Shown: positions 11,799 to 24,798, numbered from the stretch's first letter. The stretch: DNA of 64,000 nucleotides from Coniella vitis (GCA_011317545.1 WUJK01000005.1:1488001-1552000); one strand, 5' to 3'. The notes: a model not told the origin generated them from the sequence alone. Numbers and translations are program-made.

Positions 11799-13985
11799 GG
11801 TGGCAGCTGTGGGTGGGCGCGTGGCGCGGTCTGGCGAGTCGACAATCGGACGATGGGATCGTGCAGAGCCAGCCAAGATGGCTGGGGCGGGGGCGCCGTT
11901 TGAGAGGGCGGAAGGGTTGTTGCGGCGGCGGCGGCGGCGGTGGTGGTGGTGGTCCTGTTACTGTTGCTTGCTGCTGCTGCTGCTGGCTACTGCTGGTCAC
12001 ACTTGGCTGTGACCTGGTGGAGAGAGGGGGGTGAGATTGGTTGCGGGCAGGGATGGCTGTTCTCCACTGAATAAGGTGGTGTGTCCCAGGGGTCGGTTTT
12101 GGTCTCTCTTGTTTCCCTGTTTTGCAGTGCGCTTCTGCTTTTGCTTCGTCTTCTCGGGCTTGGTGCTGACTGCGCGTCTGGGTCAGTTTGGCGCGATTTC
12201 AGGAAAAAGCGACAGGTCGGATGGTAGATGGGGTTCTGGTGACGCGGAGAGGGGAAGCTGGCACATGTCAAAGCTCGAGATGGAGGGCCAGGGGAGGCTG
12301 GCAGACTGGGCAGGCAAGGCAGGGAGGGAGGGCGAGGACCGCGCGTGAGTGGCAGAAGGGCAGCGCCAGTAGAGCTGGCAGCCGGCTGTTTCAGTGGGCA
12401 TGTAGCCGAGCCATGGGCACGGAAAGCACGGCCTGGCGTCTGGGCGAGCGAGCAGGAGACAGACTCACATACCTTGTGCGAGCAACGAGAGAGAAGGCAA
12501 GCAAAAGAGGCTTGTGGGTGGTGTGTGTCGTTGGTATGAGGGATTCGTAAAAAGTGAAGCAGACGAAACAGGTGTCGAGAGCAAGGTCGACGAAGTAAAG
12601 GTGACGCACGATGGACTGACTGATTGAGAGGGCGACTGGATCCGGCAAGGCGGGAGCTTCCGTGGGCCTCGCTCGCTAGCCGGGTCTACAGACGGGAGTC
12701 CTTCAGCCTGGACGCTGTGGGTTTCCAGCACAGAGCACCGAGGCCGCTGTACTATAGTAGAGATAGCGGGCGGGCTAGAGCACTGCTAGTGGGGTTTGCT
12801 AGGAGTTTTGCAGGGCTGCTCAGCGTGGCCTGCTGGGCATACGGGCATACCTAGGTAGTCAGAAAGCTGCACGTAATAAATACAGTAGCAATGAATGAAT
12901 CAAGTAGCAACAGCTCATCTAATCAAACAAGTCCACCAACAACAGGGCGAGCGAGCAGACGACTTGAAATACTAGAATCGAACCCTACATAGAACTGCTG
13001 ACCAACACCATGGACATGCTATGATCCCCAGCTCGTCTCACAGCATCGCATCGGACTCTACTCACGACCGTCTTACCGCGGCCGCCGTTGCCTCGCAAGT
13101 CCATCGCGTTATTGCATCATTCCACGCGTCACGGCCCTAGACATTGGCTCAAGGCCAGCCCAGGCAATTCACTTGCCTACGAGGCTGAGACCAGATCGCC
13201 GCCCTGCCACAGTGACAGCGGTACATGGCCAAAGGTGTGCGCTCCGCATCCAGGCTGGGGTACCAGGTACGTACCGCTGCGTATACAGAGTACGTGGGCC
13301 TTGACGACACCCGCCAGCCATGGCCAGAGTCAAATCTGCAGCCCTTTGCCAGCTCGTTACCCCGCCTTTTCTTCTTCTTAGTGTGTGTCTGAAGCGCAGT
13401 TTTATTTCTTCCATGTTCCGAAATGACAGCTTGGCAGACTGCTACCACAGCATATCTCAAGCCTCTCATCCAAGGCGGGCACTGTAGACCGAGACGGCCG
13501 GTCAGGCAAGGCCACAGATACAAAGCTCGAGCTGTCTACTATGTATACCAGCAATTACAAATGGACGGGAACCATTTCGCCCAGTATAAGGACTCAAGCT
13601 AGCCTTGAACCCCAAGTGATTGCCACCACTACTATGCACCTTCCATGCTTTTCCGGTACTCAGGTACAGCAAGAAGTGGTGTGGCTGTGTAGTCAGCAAC
13701 TGTTTCATCATCATCTCAACAAGCATAGCAAAAAGCAAAAAGGCTAAACCAAAGCAAAGATCACCATATACTATGACTAGGTAAATAGTATGCTGTGCAC
13801 ATACATTGGGCGGTTTGGGAATCAACGTCGGCGCTCTGCAGGCCCGCTCGTCCCCGGGGCCCACTGTCCTCCGTCGCCCCGACACGCCGATGCTTGCCCT
13901 TTCGTTGGTCGCACGCCCTTGCCAGCCTTGCCAGTCAGAACTCGGGCCGTTCCGATTCGATTTCACCATAGTAGCAATGGATTCA

Positions 13986-14029
13986 TCAGTCAGTCAGTCA
14001 GTCAGTCAGTCAGTCAGTCAGTCAGTCAG
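13986..14029. repeat. (CAGT)n microsatellite, about 11 units
   Basis: Direct reading shows an uninterrupted CAGT tetranucleotide run, followed by CAGC and CAGCCCGCC. The same unit recurs in imperfect form at 8099-8130. Confidence 0.95.
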
Positions 14030-14382
14030 CCAGCCCGCCCGCCCCAGCACAGCCATACTGAGGCGCGTGGATCTCCCAGTTGCGGAATAGATTCTCGGAA
14101 TCTCTCATCATAGTCGGTGCTTGGCACCCCCCGACAACGCCCTCTGTCTCTACGCTAGGCTACAAGGAGGGGGCCACGCAACGACACTGAGCATCGGAAA
14201 AAGTAAAAGAGAGGACTGGTAACGGAAACGCGCCCCATGACAACATTCTTGTATAATGTGTCGTCGATTGGAGTGTACTTGTGTACCCGTGTTTGTGTCA
14301 TTGTCTGATTCCATCCTGACGCGTATGCTCCTGATGCTCTATGCCCTCTCTCTGTCTTTCTGTGTCTCTCTCGCTCTCCTTC

Positions 14383-14402
14383 TGTCTGTCTGTCTGTCTG
14401 TT
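14383..14402. repeat. (TGTC)n microsatellite
   Basis: Five CTGT/TGTC units follow a pyrimidine-rich stretch of mixed CTCT and CTGT. The same unit recurs at 61381-61406. Confidence 0.85.
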
Positions 14403-14554
14403 GGTGCATGTGCTTGTCGCCATCTCACCATGCAAAAAAGAAAGACCTGGTAGACCCCTGGAAACCGCACAGTCTCAATACCAATGGTCAACTGAGAAAT
14501 ACTAGTTTCCTTTGACACATCACGCCACATCTTCCTGATTCCTCGGAAAACCCT

Positions 14555-17133
14555 TTAGCGGTTAAGGCTAAGCAACCCCTCAATATACTTTCTGGTATCA
14601 ACACCTATCCCTTGCGCCAACCGACCTGCTCCCTCTGTCCACCCCATGCCCGTCGTAGCAGCCGCAAGACTCAAGCTCCTACCATGACCGCCGCCGCCGC
14701 CGCCACCACCACCACCACCGTAATCGCTCGCCTTACGCAAAAGGAATATTTCTTTACTGACACCTTGCTCAAACCCTCGTAGTACAGTCGAATCCGCGCC
14801 GGACGTCGTAGACATCATTGAGTCGTCGTACTCATTGAGGTAGCTCGTACTGCTCATGCTACCACTGTGACCCCATCCTCTAGCAGCGGCTGGAGCAGAG
14901 GGCCGCCGCCCGGTTTCCGTCGCCGACGACAAACTGTGCTGCTCACTGTTGCTCTCTTGGTCCAAAATCCGGCTCCATACAATCCACCAGCCACGGCTTG
15001 TCTTGGACGTGCGTTCGAGCTCGTGGGCGTTGCTCCGCGCTGCCTTCCACAGATTGAGCACCTGCATGTGCGTGTTGAGAGCTTCCACCCGCGACCAGAG
15101 GGGCTGCTCGTGGATGTTGTAAAGATCTACCGGCTCGGGGATGCTCGGTATCGTCGAGTGCACCGTAAGTGCCTTGGGATCCCAGACCAAATCATAGATG
15201 GTTGCCGTCAACTTGCCCATATCTGGCTTGTCCGGTCGATATGTTGCCGAGTTGCCGAGCGGCTTTCGTAAGGGAGCAAGTTGGTGATGCAAAGATCGAT
15301 AGAGGCCGTCAAAGGCCAAAGACTCGGTCCGCACGCCAAAGAGCAATGTGAAGATGAATGGCTGGGCGACATAGACCACCACGCGCAGTCGCTGCGTCTT
15401 GTTCCGGTCTTGGCTATCAAAGGACATGGGACGGTCCCGGCCGCTTCTAGAGGACAGCTCCATATCCTGACTCCCTAGCGCCCGCGAGAAGCTTGCCGCG
15501 GGCTTGTCGGCCGTGGGAGTGTCCAGCTCGACAATCAGAGTCCTGACGAGAATGCGGGCGTTGAGTTCCTCATGGTCTACCGCAAAGCGTCTTTCCTCAG
15601 GGTCTTCAATCCATCCTTCCTCAATCTCTCCAGTGAGGCCAACGAGGAAAGAACCTGGCATGTCTTCGCCTCTAGATGGTCGCCCTGTAGGTTTGGCACG
15701 CGCTTCCTGTGTGGCTTTTGTGCTATGTGGTGCGGTATTGGGAGCCTCCGTCTCGCCCCCAAGAGTCCAGTACCTGCCATAGCCCAGTTTGAGATAGTCC
15801 ATGTATCTCTCTAGCCCGGCCCCTCCTCCTTGCGCTTCCGATTCTGGAGTCAATTGGGCCGGCGGCGCCTTGGTGTTAGGGGGAGATGTGCTGCTGGAGA
15901 CCCTGGCCCCTCTGCTGGGATCGAAGAGGCTTGGTGGGACTTGCATGGTTGCGTTGCGTGATGCTTTCTTCTTACTCTCCATATCAGATTTTCTGCGAGC
16001 TCGGCGGGCGCCCTTGGGGCTCTCCAAGACGCCGTATGCATTCGAACCCCATCTGTAGATATCCTCCATCCAGTAGGTAATGTCGCGGACGGATTTGCGA
16101 GACAGGGCTCCTATGCCGAGGAAGATGGCACCATCTTCTGCGCCAGGCTCGCAGCCCGTGCCTAGCCATTGGGATTGGGACGCAGCCTGTTCGGGAGTTT
16201 GCCCAGTCGCTACATGGTCGTCCGGATCGCATCCCCCAAATTTAGACACTACCACATCGACCAGGCCGTCTATTCTGCCCTTGAGGCTCTCGAGAACTTC
16301 GCGCTCACCACTTCCACGCTCCTCTTCGCCGACGCCCATTCCGAGTTCGCCACTTGCAGCAATCCTGATACCTCCAAAAATATCCCGAATGGGGTTGCCG
16401 TGTAGAAGGACATTCCACGTGGACAGGTACAGGTCCCAGTATCGAGTCAAGGTACTAATGAATCGAGCCCGCCTCACGCGCACGAAAAGAGCGCTCAGGG
16501 ACGAGTCGTGGTGCAGCAGGAAGGTCGAGTGAGCCCGAAGCAGATCCTGCAAGAGGAGAGCAGCGGGTTTGACTTCGCGCGACGAGTACTCGAATTTGGC
16601 CTCTGCAGGCTCCTCGCCATCTTTGGGTTTTTTTGCACCTGCAGGGAGAGTCAACCGCGTCAAGTCGATGGACTTTGGAGGGAGTCCGGCTTCACGTCAG
16701 CACTTTGGATTTGCTTGGTCCTGTCCGCCCAAAGACACATGAATACGCCACTTACAGCCAGTATCCACCAACCAGGTTCCAGCTCGTGGAGGACAACCCT
16801 GGTCTTCTCTGTCTCGATCGTGTCGACGGACTGATTGCCCGAAAAGTCTCTGCTGAACCCCACAATGCCCTGGGCGAGGCCGATCTGCCTCAGCCTCTCG
16901 TTGCGCTCCTCGTTGGACACATTTTCCGTAGGCCGCGTGGTAGCCCCGTGCCTGCTAGTGTGGCGGCGGCGCTGTGTCGAAGGATTGGTGTCGATAGACG
17001 AGTAGTAGACAATCTGGTCGTCGAGGGTGTCGTCGGTGTTGCCCAGGCTGGGGTTGAAGATGGCGAGGAAGCCGACCTGGGCGGGAATAACTGCGTCTGG
17101 GGACGCGGCGGCTGCTGACAAGGTTGTCGCCAT
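14555..17133 (-). CDS. ccz1: Ccz1, subunit of the Mon1-Ccz1 Rab7 guanine-nucleotide exchange factor
   Basis: Two exons (16756-17133, 14555-16672) give 831 residues. The ATG at 17133 is followed by the conserved start of the first longin domain: PAQVGFLAIFNPSLGNTDDT, then LDDQIVYYSS, RNERLRQIGLAQGIVGF and LHELEPGWWILA. The splice rebuilds WWILASIDLTRLTLP, which fixes the acceptor at CCAAAG, an unusual AAG acceptor. Ccz1 pairs with Mon1 on late endosomes and autophagosomes and activates the Rab7/Ypt7 GTPase for fusion with the vacuole. Later parts are low-complexity, with an 11-glycine run from GGC/GGT triplets near the C-terminus. The C-terminal part matches what I expect of fungal Ccz1, but I recognise it less clearly than the N-terminus. 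Confidence 0.9.
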
Positions 17134-17978
17134 ACCATCACGGGGCCAGACTCGTCAAGCTCAAGCGGGGAGGGAGGCGGCTGCTGCTGGTGCTGGCGTG
17201 CACGGCGGGTGGGCAAAGGAGGGAGCGACAATGACGGCAAGGCGTGCAGACAGACGGAAGTAAACTGCACAGGCCGGCCGGCGAGGCCATAGGTCGAGCC
17301 AGCAGACGAACAAGCAATGAGACGGAGAGACTGCTGCTGCTTAAGCTGCTGCACTGCCTTCTGTGCAACAGCAAACAGGGGCCCGACAAATCAAGCTGGC
17401 GGATACCGCAGGACAGGGCGAACTAGGTGAGTGTGCGCAGAATGGAGATTCATCATTCAACAGATTGACTGATAGTCAGGAGGAGCCTATGGTCCGAGGC
17501 TGGGCGCTCTCAAAAGTAGCCAATTGCGTCATGTTGAGGTTTTGGGAAAAGGCCTGTCCTTGCGGGGGGTGGAACTGGCGATGAGGGCCCCTGTCTCACA
17601 GCGTGTCTGCCCAGACCCAGCTAACCTACAGCGGCGTGAGCGGTCAGCGATAGCAGGCCGCTTCAGGGTCAGGACGGACGGAGCCTTTCTGGATGGCAGG
17701 TGGCTACGGCACGATCCGAGTCAGCTCTACGCTTTCCACGACCGACCCGACTCTCGCAATCTTCACTTATGGTTTGGCATCCTCATCTGTTACAGAGTTG
17801 CGAGAGGAACCAGTTCAGAATGCACAAAAATAGTCTGGTCGCACGAGTGGCTTCCAGGAGCAAAACAGACAATACATTTGCTCGAATGCTAGCAAAACAC
17901 GACCAGCGCAACCCCATACAGAACAAAGCACAAGAAGCACAAGAAACGCCAGAAAGACCTTTCCCTTTTATCGTGTGA
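17134..17978. other. Intergenic spacer between CCZ1 and isocitrate lyase
   Basis: No gene seen. It should hold the CCZ1 promoter and leader and the isocitrate lyase 3' end. The sequence is GC-moderate with no notable repeat. Confidence 0.5.
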
Positions 17979-20004
17979 TCAATGGAACTGATCTTCCGTC
18001 ACGCCTTTGCCCATGGCCGCCGTGCTGCTGATGCCGCCCGTTACCATCTTTTGCAGCTCGTCCACGTAGGTCGCGCCACTCCATTTCTGGTGCTTGACCA
18101 CGTCGACGCCATGCTCCATTTCTGGCTCTTGGACCAGCTCGCCGTATGCACGCATGCCCACCTGGCTGTACGCCTTGGCGAACTGGTCGCTAATAAGCGC
18201 CGTCGTGTGCAGACCTGCGAGCGTGATGAATTGCCAGCAGTAGCCCAGTGTTGCCAGGCGGCGGATGTACGTCTCCTGCTCTGCGCGTGGCATGGCCGTC
18301 TTCCAGTTGAAGGAGGGTGAGAGATTGTACGCAAGTCTAGACAGTGTCTCGGTCAGCCCGCCGCATGATGCCCACAAGACAAAAGACAAGAAAGGAGGCG
18401 GGCGAGATAGGAATGATGATGCTCGCGCAAAGAATGGAGACCAACGTACTTTTGCTCTGGCCACACCGCATGCACCCCCTTGGCAAACTCTTCAGCTTGC
18501 TTAAAGTCGGGCAGCTTGCTTTCCATCCAAATGGCATCCGCATACGGCGCGTACGCAATGGCCCGGTTGATGGCACAGTCGCAGCCGCCCTTGAGACGGT
18601 AGTATCCCTCACGCGTCCGCGGTGCGTCCCAGTCGAAATAGACCTCCACGCCCAGCAGAGCGCGCGCCAGTGCTCTTGCTTCGGGCAGCGACTTGCCCTT
18701 GGACTCCTTGCGGTACTGGTCTGCGATGCTCGTTTTGCTGGTGTGCGTGCCGTTTTCAATGGCTTGCAGGACCGCTTCGTCAAAACGGCTCAGATTGGCC
18801 TGTGAAAGCCACTGGTCTTCGATGGCTTGCAGCTCTTCGCCCGTCTTGCCCGCTGTTTCTGCTGCCAGCATCAGGTCGTTGAGTGGCTGCAGGTTGGGGT
18901 TTGTGGTGCCGAGGATAAAGGCATGGTCGCGCGGATCGATGGTGGTGGTGATGAGAGTTGCAGCCTCGGCATCAGTTCGGGCCACAGCCAAAAGGTTCGA
19001 GCCTACGAGCGTGTACATGTGAGTATTATTACACTTCTCTCTCCTGGTCCCCTCCACGATACGAAAGGCAAAGGCTTCTTACCCATAATGTCGGCTTGTG
19101 CGCGGATAGCCACCAGCCTGTTGATGTGCTCACTGATGGGCACAAGCACCTTTCCGGCCATGTGCCCGCATTTCTTGGTCCCGGGAGCCTGGTCTTCGAT
19201 ATGGATACCAGCAGCACCCTTTTCGATAAACAGCTTCGTGAGCTTCATGACAGCCGTCAGGCCGCCGTGGCCAGTGTCGGCGTCTGCAATAATGGGACGC
19301 AGGTAGTCAATATTTTGCAGGCTGCCACGCTGTGCCTTGGGAGTTGTGAGGCGCTCTTGGCGTTGCTTTCGGTCGTGGAACAGCTGAGCCATGAATAAAT
19401 GGGCTACTTTGTTGGGAACGGTTGTCTAGATGCGCCGACATGGCCAAATTAGCATGGTGTATTGAAACGGTGAGAGTAACGGAGATTGATGAGGATCCAT
19501 CCTTCTTAATGCTTGGGAGCACTCACATAGGGATAATCTGCCAGATCTGGACCAGGCTCATCCGAGGCAGAGGCGGTCGAAGAAGACTGCCACCCAGAGA
19601 CATAGACGGTGTCGAGATACTTTGCCATTTGCGTGACCATGGTTGGTTCCAGGCACCCGTAGGTATAACTCGCATCCCGGTTCTAGCCATCACAAAGTAC
19701 GAGGTTAATGCCACATTCGCTCGTTGACAAAAATAAATAAAGGAACGAGCAAACAGGATGAATGGTATCGTACGTTGAATCTCCCCTCAAGGATATTCCA
19801 CAACTTCTTGGACTGCGCATTGCTGGGGTAGTCAATCTTGAGATAGCCTCTCTTGGAGACAATCTGCTCGGCTGTAAAGGGCCGCTTGGTGTGGCGCCAT
19901 CTCGAGTCACTCCACCATCTCTTGACGTCCTCGACCTCGCGAGCAAAGAGTTCGTCTTCGGATTGGGGATCCACGGCGGGGTTCACCATATTGTTGGCCG
20001 CCAT
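17979..20004 (-). CDS. icl1: Isocitrate lyase (glyoxylate cycle)
   Basis: Five exons on the minus strand (19774-20004, 19527-19682, 19083-19425, 18450-19002, 17979-18336) give 546 residues, the usual fungal length. Isocitrate lyase splits isocitrate into glyoxylate and succinate and allows growth on acetate and fatty acids. The N-terminus (MAANNMVNPAVDP, RWWSDSRW) is that of the fungal enzyme, and there is no mitochondrial leader as in methylisocitrate lyase. Key motifs are ADADTGHGG (metal and substrate), KKCGHM with catalytic Cys about 215, GTTNPNLQPLNDLM, and NLSPSFNW. The C-terminus ends TEDQFH, so no classical SKL-type peroxisomal signal is present. The neighbouring SNF1 is the kinase known to derepress this gene in fungi. 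Synonyms in other fungi are acuD and acu-3. Confidence 0.97.
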
Positions 20005-20499
20005 TGTTGAACGTGATGCAGTATATATAACTCTTTTGTCTGTGTTTTCTTTTGATTGGGTAAGATTGTGGTGAAATGGGGAGAGGCTGGTTCTGATAGC
20101 AAGTATGCTCCTCCTTTTTAAAAACCAGGTCTATCCAGGACTTGGAGTTGTCTTTTAGTCCTTCTCAGTCCAGAGAAAGAAGAAGCCTCAAGAAAGTTGA
20201 AGAACAAATCCTTTGACTCAAAGACTGGCACAGGAGAGAGGTTCGAGAGAGCTGCGTAGAATTGATAAGAGAAGAGAAGAATAACTGAACATACGAACTG
20301 CTCGCGGGGGGTGCCAACGATCAATATACCTTGCCTTAAATATCTCCCATCTTCCTTCCTCAACCCTGCCGAGCCGACTCTCATCCTAGTATTTCCTCGG
20401 CCAAACGGCTAACACCTCGAGACATGATGCCGATACCTTGGCCTTGGGTTCTTGGGCCGCCCTCAAAGTCCTGGATGTAAGTACTATCAGTTGTACGTG

Positions 20500-20531
<32 letters not shown>

Positions 20532-21963
20532 CATCGTGTCGCCCGCCCGCCTCCCTCGGGCTGTTTCCGTAAGCTATGTCTCAATGGGGCTTGGTCTACT
20601 TGGGCATAGGGGGCATTTACTCTTCCTCTTTCAAGCCAAAAAAGGAATGTACAGTACCCGCTACTCATTGTCAGTTGAAGCAAAGGCGTATGACAAGTTT
20701 CTGGGCAGTCCTCTCGGCTCAAGGGGAAAAGCCAAGGCTCGACGTTGATTGGCCGAATTACCGAAGACAAAAGTAAACCCAGGACAAAGTTACTTACAGT
20801 TGCGGCGCCTCCCCCGCATAGGCGCTATCCCTGTTCCAGGCAAGGGGCCCTTGTGCCGAAGTCTGGGGAAAGTAAAAAGACGTCCGGTCGTCCACCCACT
20901 GGAAGCAGCAAAAAGTGACCAAATGGGGGATACAGGAATGTTTGCATTTAAATCTGAGTGAACAACTTTTTTTCAATAAAAGCTGATCAAGGGCCCGATG
21001 GCACAAAAACAAAAGAAGAGAAACCAGACCGCAAAGTTCTGTCGCCTACTCGATCAAAACAGGGAGAGACGCAAGAACCTGTCTGGTCTTGGCATGTGAA
21101 AGAACGCTTGGCAAATAACCCACCAAATGGAGGCTCTTCTGCTATCTCAAACCTCCTGTCTGTACTGGTGTGCTTTTACGCCAGCGCCTGACCCGCACCA
21201 ACGCACAAATACGCGTGTCACGTATAGCCTCGGCTCTTTGCAAAATCCACAATCAGCCATGCTCGCTTGGGCCTTCTGGTTCATAAACGATGTTTGAGAA
21301 AGAGAATGGGCAACCTATCCATCACATGCGGATGAAGTAGGGGCCATGCACACTTGCTTCGGTCAACTTCCGAGAGGCATGTTGTACATAGTATCTTGTG
21401 CGTGAGGAAACCATGTCTCTTGCGGTTCGTGCTCGCTGGAAAGTCACTCAAAGCGTAGAGAGGATTGCGGATCCTCTACTTCACTTTTAGTCAGTACTGT
21501 ACTTACTTGCAGTATTTGCCTTGCTTCAACCGCTTGTACCTAGTATACCCTGCTAGTCACATCCCCTCTTTGTTCCTCGGCATCCGAGCCGTGTGTTGGC
21601 CGTACTACTATGTATGTAGCTTCAATTTCACCCAAGACTGACAATTCTATTTCACTTCTCCTGGAATTCTATCAGGCTCCTACTCAAAGATCTAACGATC
21701 CATAAGAACTGACAACATATTCAAAGCCCCAACATTTCACGGTCATTGTTATTGTCGTTTGCTCCCGTCCAGTCAAACCTGTCTAGCATGCTCTGCTTTG
21801 TCCCATCTAGGGTATAATATCTCTTCATGATATCTGGTAAAGTAACGAATTCACATGCCTTTGCACTCTATGCGGGCTCAATGGCTAAACAAACACTCAA
21901 TGAAACATCCCTCGACCCCTACGTGCATGGCCCAAAAACACACAATCAGCAACAAGGCTTTGC
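20005..21963. other. Isocitrate lyase promoter region and trehalase downstream spacer
   Basis: No gene seen. On the minus strand a TATATATA run lies about 20 bp before the isocitrate lyase ATG, too close to act as an ordinary TATA box. TTTAAAAA stretches lie near 20115 and 20335. A (TG)n repeat is at 20503-20531, and two copies of the TACTATGTA word start at 21385 and 21606. Confidence 0.5.
20503..20531. repeat. (GT)n microsatellite
   Basis: Alternating G and T run with one interruption (GCG) at its left end, in the isocitrate lyase-trehalase spacer. Confidence 0.9.
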
Positions 21964-24505
21964 TTATTCCATTTCAGAAAGCGCTTTTGCACGACTCTCC
22001 TCAAGCGCCTTGACAAAGGTATCATATGGCGTCAGAGTGCCGAGAGCCCGGCGCATGTGGGCATTGACAATCTGGAGACCATAGACATAACTGGCGTTAA
22101 CCCATCCAAACCTGTTACAACCCGGTTAGCAACCCATGATTGACGACATTCAAAAGAGACAAGGACCCAAACAAAATAAGACAACTTACCCTTCCTTTGC
22201 TACGCCCTTGAAGTCCAAACCCTGGTTGCCATACTCGGCATCAACCCTGTGTGGGTCAATTGGCCTCGTCACATCATATTTTTCAACCACCACGCCGTTG
22301 AAATCCACAAAAGCCTTGGTCATCATGAACAACCATTTGTACGCAAGCCGCTCAGCCTCCTCGGTGAAGCTATACCGGTAGAGGCCAGTCCATGCGAGGA
22401 TTTGCTGTGGCGCCCACCCATACGGGTAGTCCCACTGACGGTTAGGCCGTTCGAGGCTTATCTCGCCACGGCTCTTGAGCGTTCCAGAGAGCAAGCCACC
22501 GTACGCCTCAAATCTGGGCAACGCTTTGGTGACCATGGCCGCCGCTTGCTTTGGGGAGGCAACACCAGCCCAAAGCGCCCAGAATGTGGTGCAGGATTCG
22601 TAGCTGGACTGCTCACGCGTAGCTGTGTTGTAGTCAAAGTACATGCCTTCTGTTTCATTCCAAAGGTACTTGTCAATCGCCATCTTGCGCCTCCTGGAGC
22701 GGCGATCCCAAATGGCAGAGGTTTCGATTTGGCCTGGTTGCAGCGACCCTACGCAGTATTCGGCAGGGATCGTCAACTTGTCACCAAAAATATTGCGGAT
22801 AGTACGTGCAATGTCGGTCTCGTACTTGTACAAGAGCGAGTTCAGGTCAATGGTGGCCAGGTTGCCGCAGACCTTCTCCAGACGGTAGGACGTATCGTGT
22901 CCGGACTCACGCACTGCACGGTCGTGCATGAAATATTCATCGAGCTCAGGCTCGCTAATCTCCAAATGGTTGTAAGCTCGCACAAACTCCTTGAACTCCA
23001 TATTATACTTTTTGCAGTATGGCTCCAGGATGTGGACAAAGTGGCTGGCCTCTGTTTCGGGCGGCACGCCCATGCCAGAAGGACGGTACCGTGACAGACC
23101 CGTTACGGGGTCAAGTCGGGGCTCCGCTACCCACACGCTGTGGTATTCCTTGATGGCTGCCAAAATAGCCGTCCGCAAGAAATCGAGGGCGCCAGGCTCG
23201 TGCCGAATCTTCTCATAGACACGGAGCGCCATATCCGTGAGGAACGGTGGCTGAGACCGTCCCAGATAGTAAGATCTCGTGGCGTTGAGAATCTTGCCGT
23301 AATGCTTGATGCAAAAGCAAAAATTGAGCACCATGGACTTGGCCAGATGGACCTTGTTGTCGACTAGGAGACCCAGAGACTCCATGTAGCTGTCCCAGCC
23401 ATAGAACTCGTTGAATCGCCCACCCGGCACAACAAATGGCAAGCCCCGCAGGGTCTCCTCGCCTGTTTCGGGGTCTGTGATCTTCTCCATCTCAATTGCC
23501 AGCAGACCGGGCGCCTCATTCATGTCTCGGATGAGCTCAGGAGTAATCTTGTCAGACTCTGGCAGACGACAGACATCCAGTCTGAGTTCAGGGCGTTCCT
23601 TGGCGACCTTGGTATAAAACTCGAATTGCTCAGGCTCGCCCCAGGGCACATAGATGCGAGGTCTCGGGTCAGCTGTCCAATCCTTTGGATCCTTGGCACA
23701 AATTTCAATGGTCGAAGCGTCAATGCGGCGTGTCAAGCCCTCCCAAAAGTGGTCACGAATGAGCCGCGAGAGTCTGTTGACGGGGTTCTCGTTCAATCGG
23801 GCCTCGTCCAGGATGATCTGCTTCTGGCCAAATTCCTTGGCCAGCGACAGCTCCTGCAGAAGATTGGACAGCATATATGTGCCTCGAATGTCGAACCGGT
23901 TGTGCCCGTCCGAAGCGGCTGTCCGCAGAGATAGCACCTAGCACCAGTCAGCTCGTGCAATGGTGGCAGCAGCAAGGTGATGTGCTATCCGCCCGTTTAC
24001 GTACCTTGGGCCCATTATCCTCAATGGTAATCTGCATGTTGCCATCTGTGTCCTCCTGCGACTGAAGACTCTCGAGGGTTGGGTCGACCTGAATCAGGAA
24101 ACGGCGGCGGGTTTGGAGAGTACTCTCGTCTGGGAAGAAGCAAACAAACGAGCCATGTCAGTGGAGGTCTCACAGTCACGCAAGGTTCATTGGGTGGGAC
24201 ATGAGGCATTCGCATACCATGACTGCCGCGTCGGAACGGCTCCTTCAAGCCTAGTCGCTCCATCTGCTGCAGCAGGCTATTCTGTTGGAACAGGTATAGG
24301 TAAGCATCGGCCGTGTGAACCAAAACAAGTCGCATCGGCGTACCTGGGAAAAGGTGCGGGTCCGGGCGGTGGCTCGGTTGACCTTGTGGCGTGAATCGGT
24401 ATAGTAGGTTTTGGCGTCGTCGAACACGTTATAATCGTCAATCGAGTTGGCTCTACCTGGGGCATCACTGGCGCCCTGGGAGGCGTCTGCCTGAGAGTCC
24501 GCCAT
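21964..24505 (-). CDS. nth1: Neutral (cytosolic) trehalase
   Basis: Five exons (24344-24505, 24218-24281, 24005-24129, 22190-23937, 21964-22111) give 748 residues, typical for fungal neutral trehalase. It hydrolyses stored trehalose to two glucoses in the cytosol. The N-terminal regulatory part has an RRGS site (Ser74), a consensus for cAMP-dependent protein kinase, and the calcium-binding-like loop DTDGNMQITIEDNG (about 101-114). The trehalase signatures PGGRFNEFYGWDSY (from about 288) and QWDYPYGWAPQ (about 645) are intact. There is no signal peptide, in contrast to acid trehalase. The splice at RRGSH/DESTLQTRRR rebuilds the conserved segment exactly. Four AGGGG stress elements lie upstream. 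Known as treB or ntl in other fungi. Confidence 0.97.
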
Positions 24506-24798
24506 AGTGACGTTGGCGATCTTTCAAAGAGAGGTGGGATGAGAGCCGGATTGGGTGGTCAAAGAGACGGAGAACGGGAGGCCGAATGGTGTGCGGAGAG
24601 AGGAATTGATATTGTGCAAGGACAGAGAGGCCTCGTGCCAATCTTGTCGATCTCGAGATCTGGATACAGGAGGAATATCGGTCGAGATGTTATCGCGATG
24701 GTGCTGTACAGCTTGCTTCAGGTTAGCGGCGGTCAACAGGGCGAGATAAGCATATAAACGTCCAAGATGGTCAATGAGGGCTGTAGGATGGTCGGATA

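Larger units (their letters stand above)
11961..14554. other. SNF1 upstream region and CCZ1 downstream spacer
   Basis: Just upstream of the SNF1 coding frame are CAG, CCA and CCG triplet runs (11905-11990) that read as poly-Q and poly-P in another frame; they may be leader sequence or part of an unplaced first exon. Further on are an imperfect tetranucleotide repeat (13986-14029), CTGT repeats (14383-14402) and one copy of TACTATGTA at 13537. No gene seen. Confidence 0.5.

Noticed and set aside
12960..13060. GGTTCGATTC-like B-box on the minus strand
   Set aside because: No matching A-box or acceptor stem upstream.
14155..14530. Open frames over the CTGT/CTCT repeats between SNF1 and CCZ1
   Set aside because: They are translations of simple repeats.
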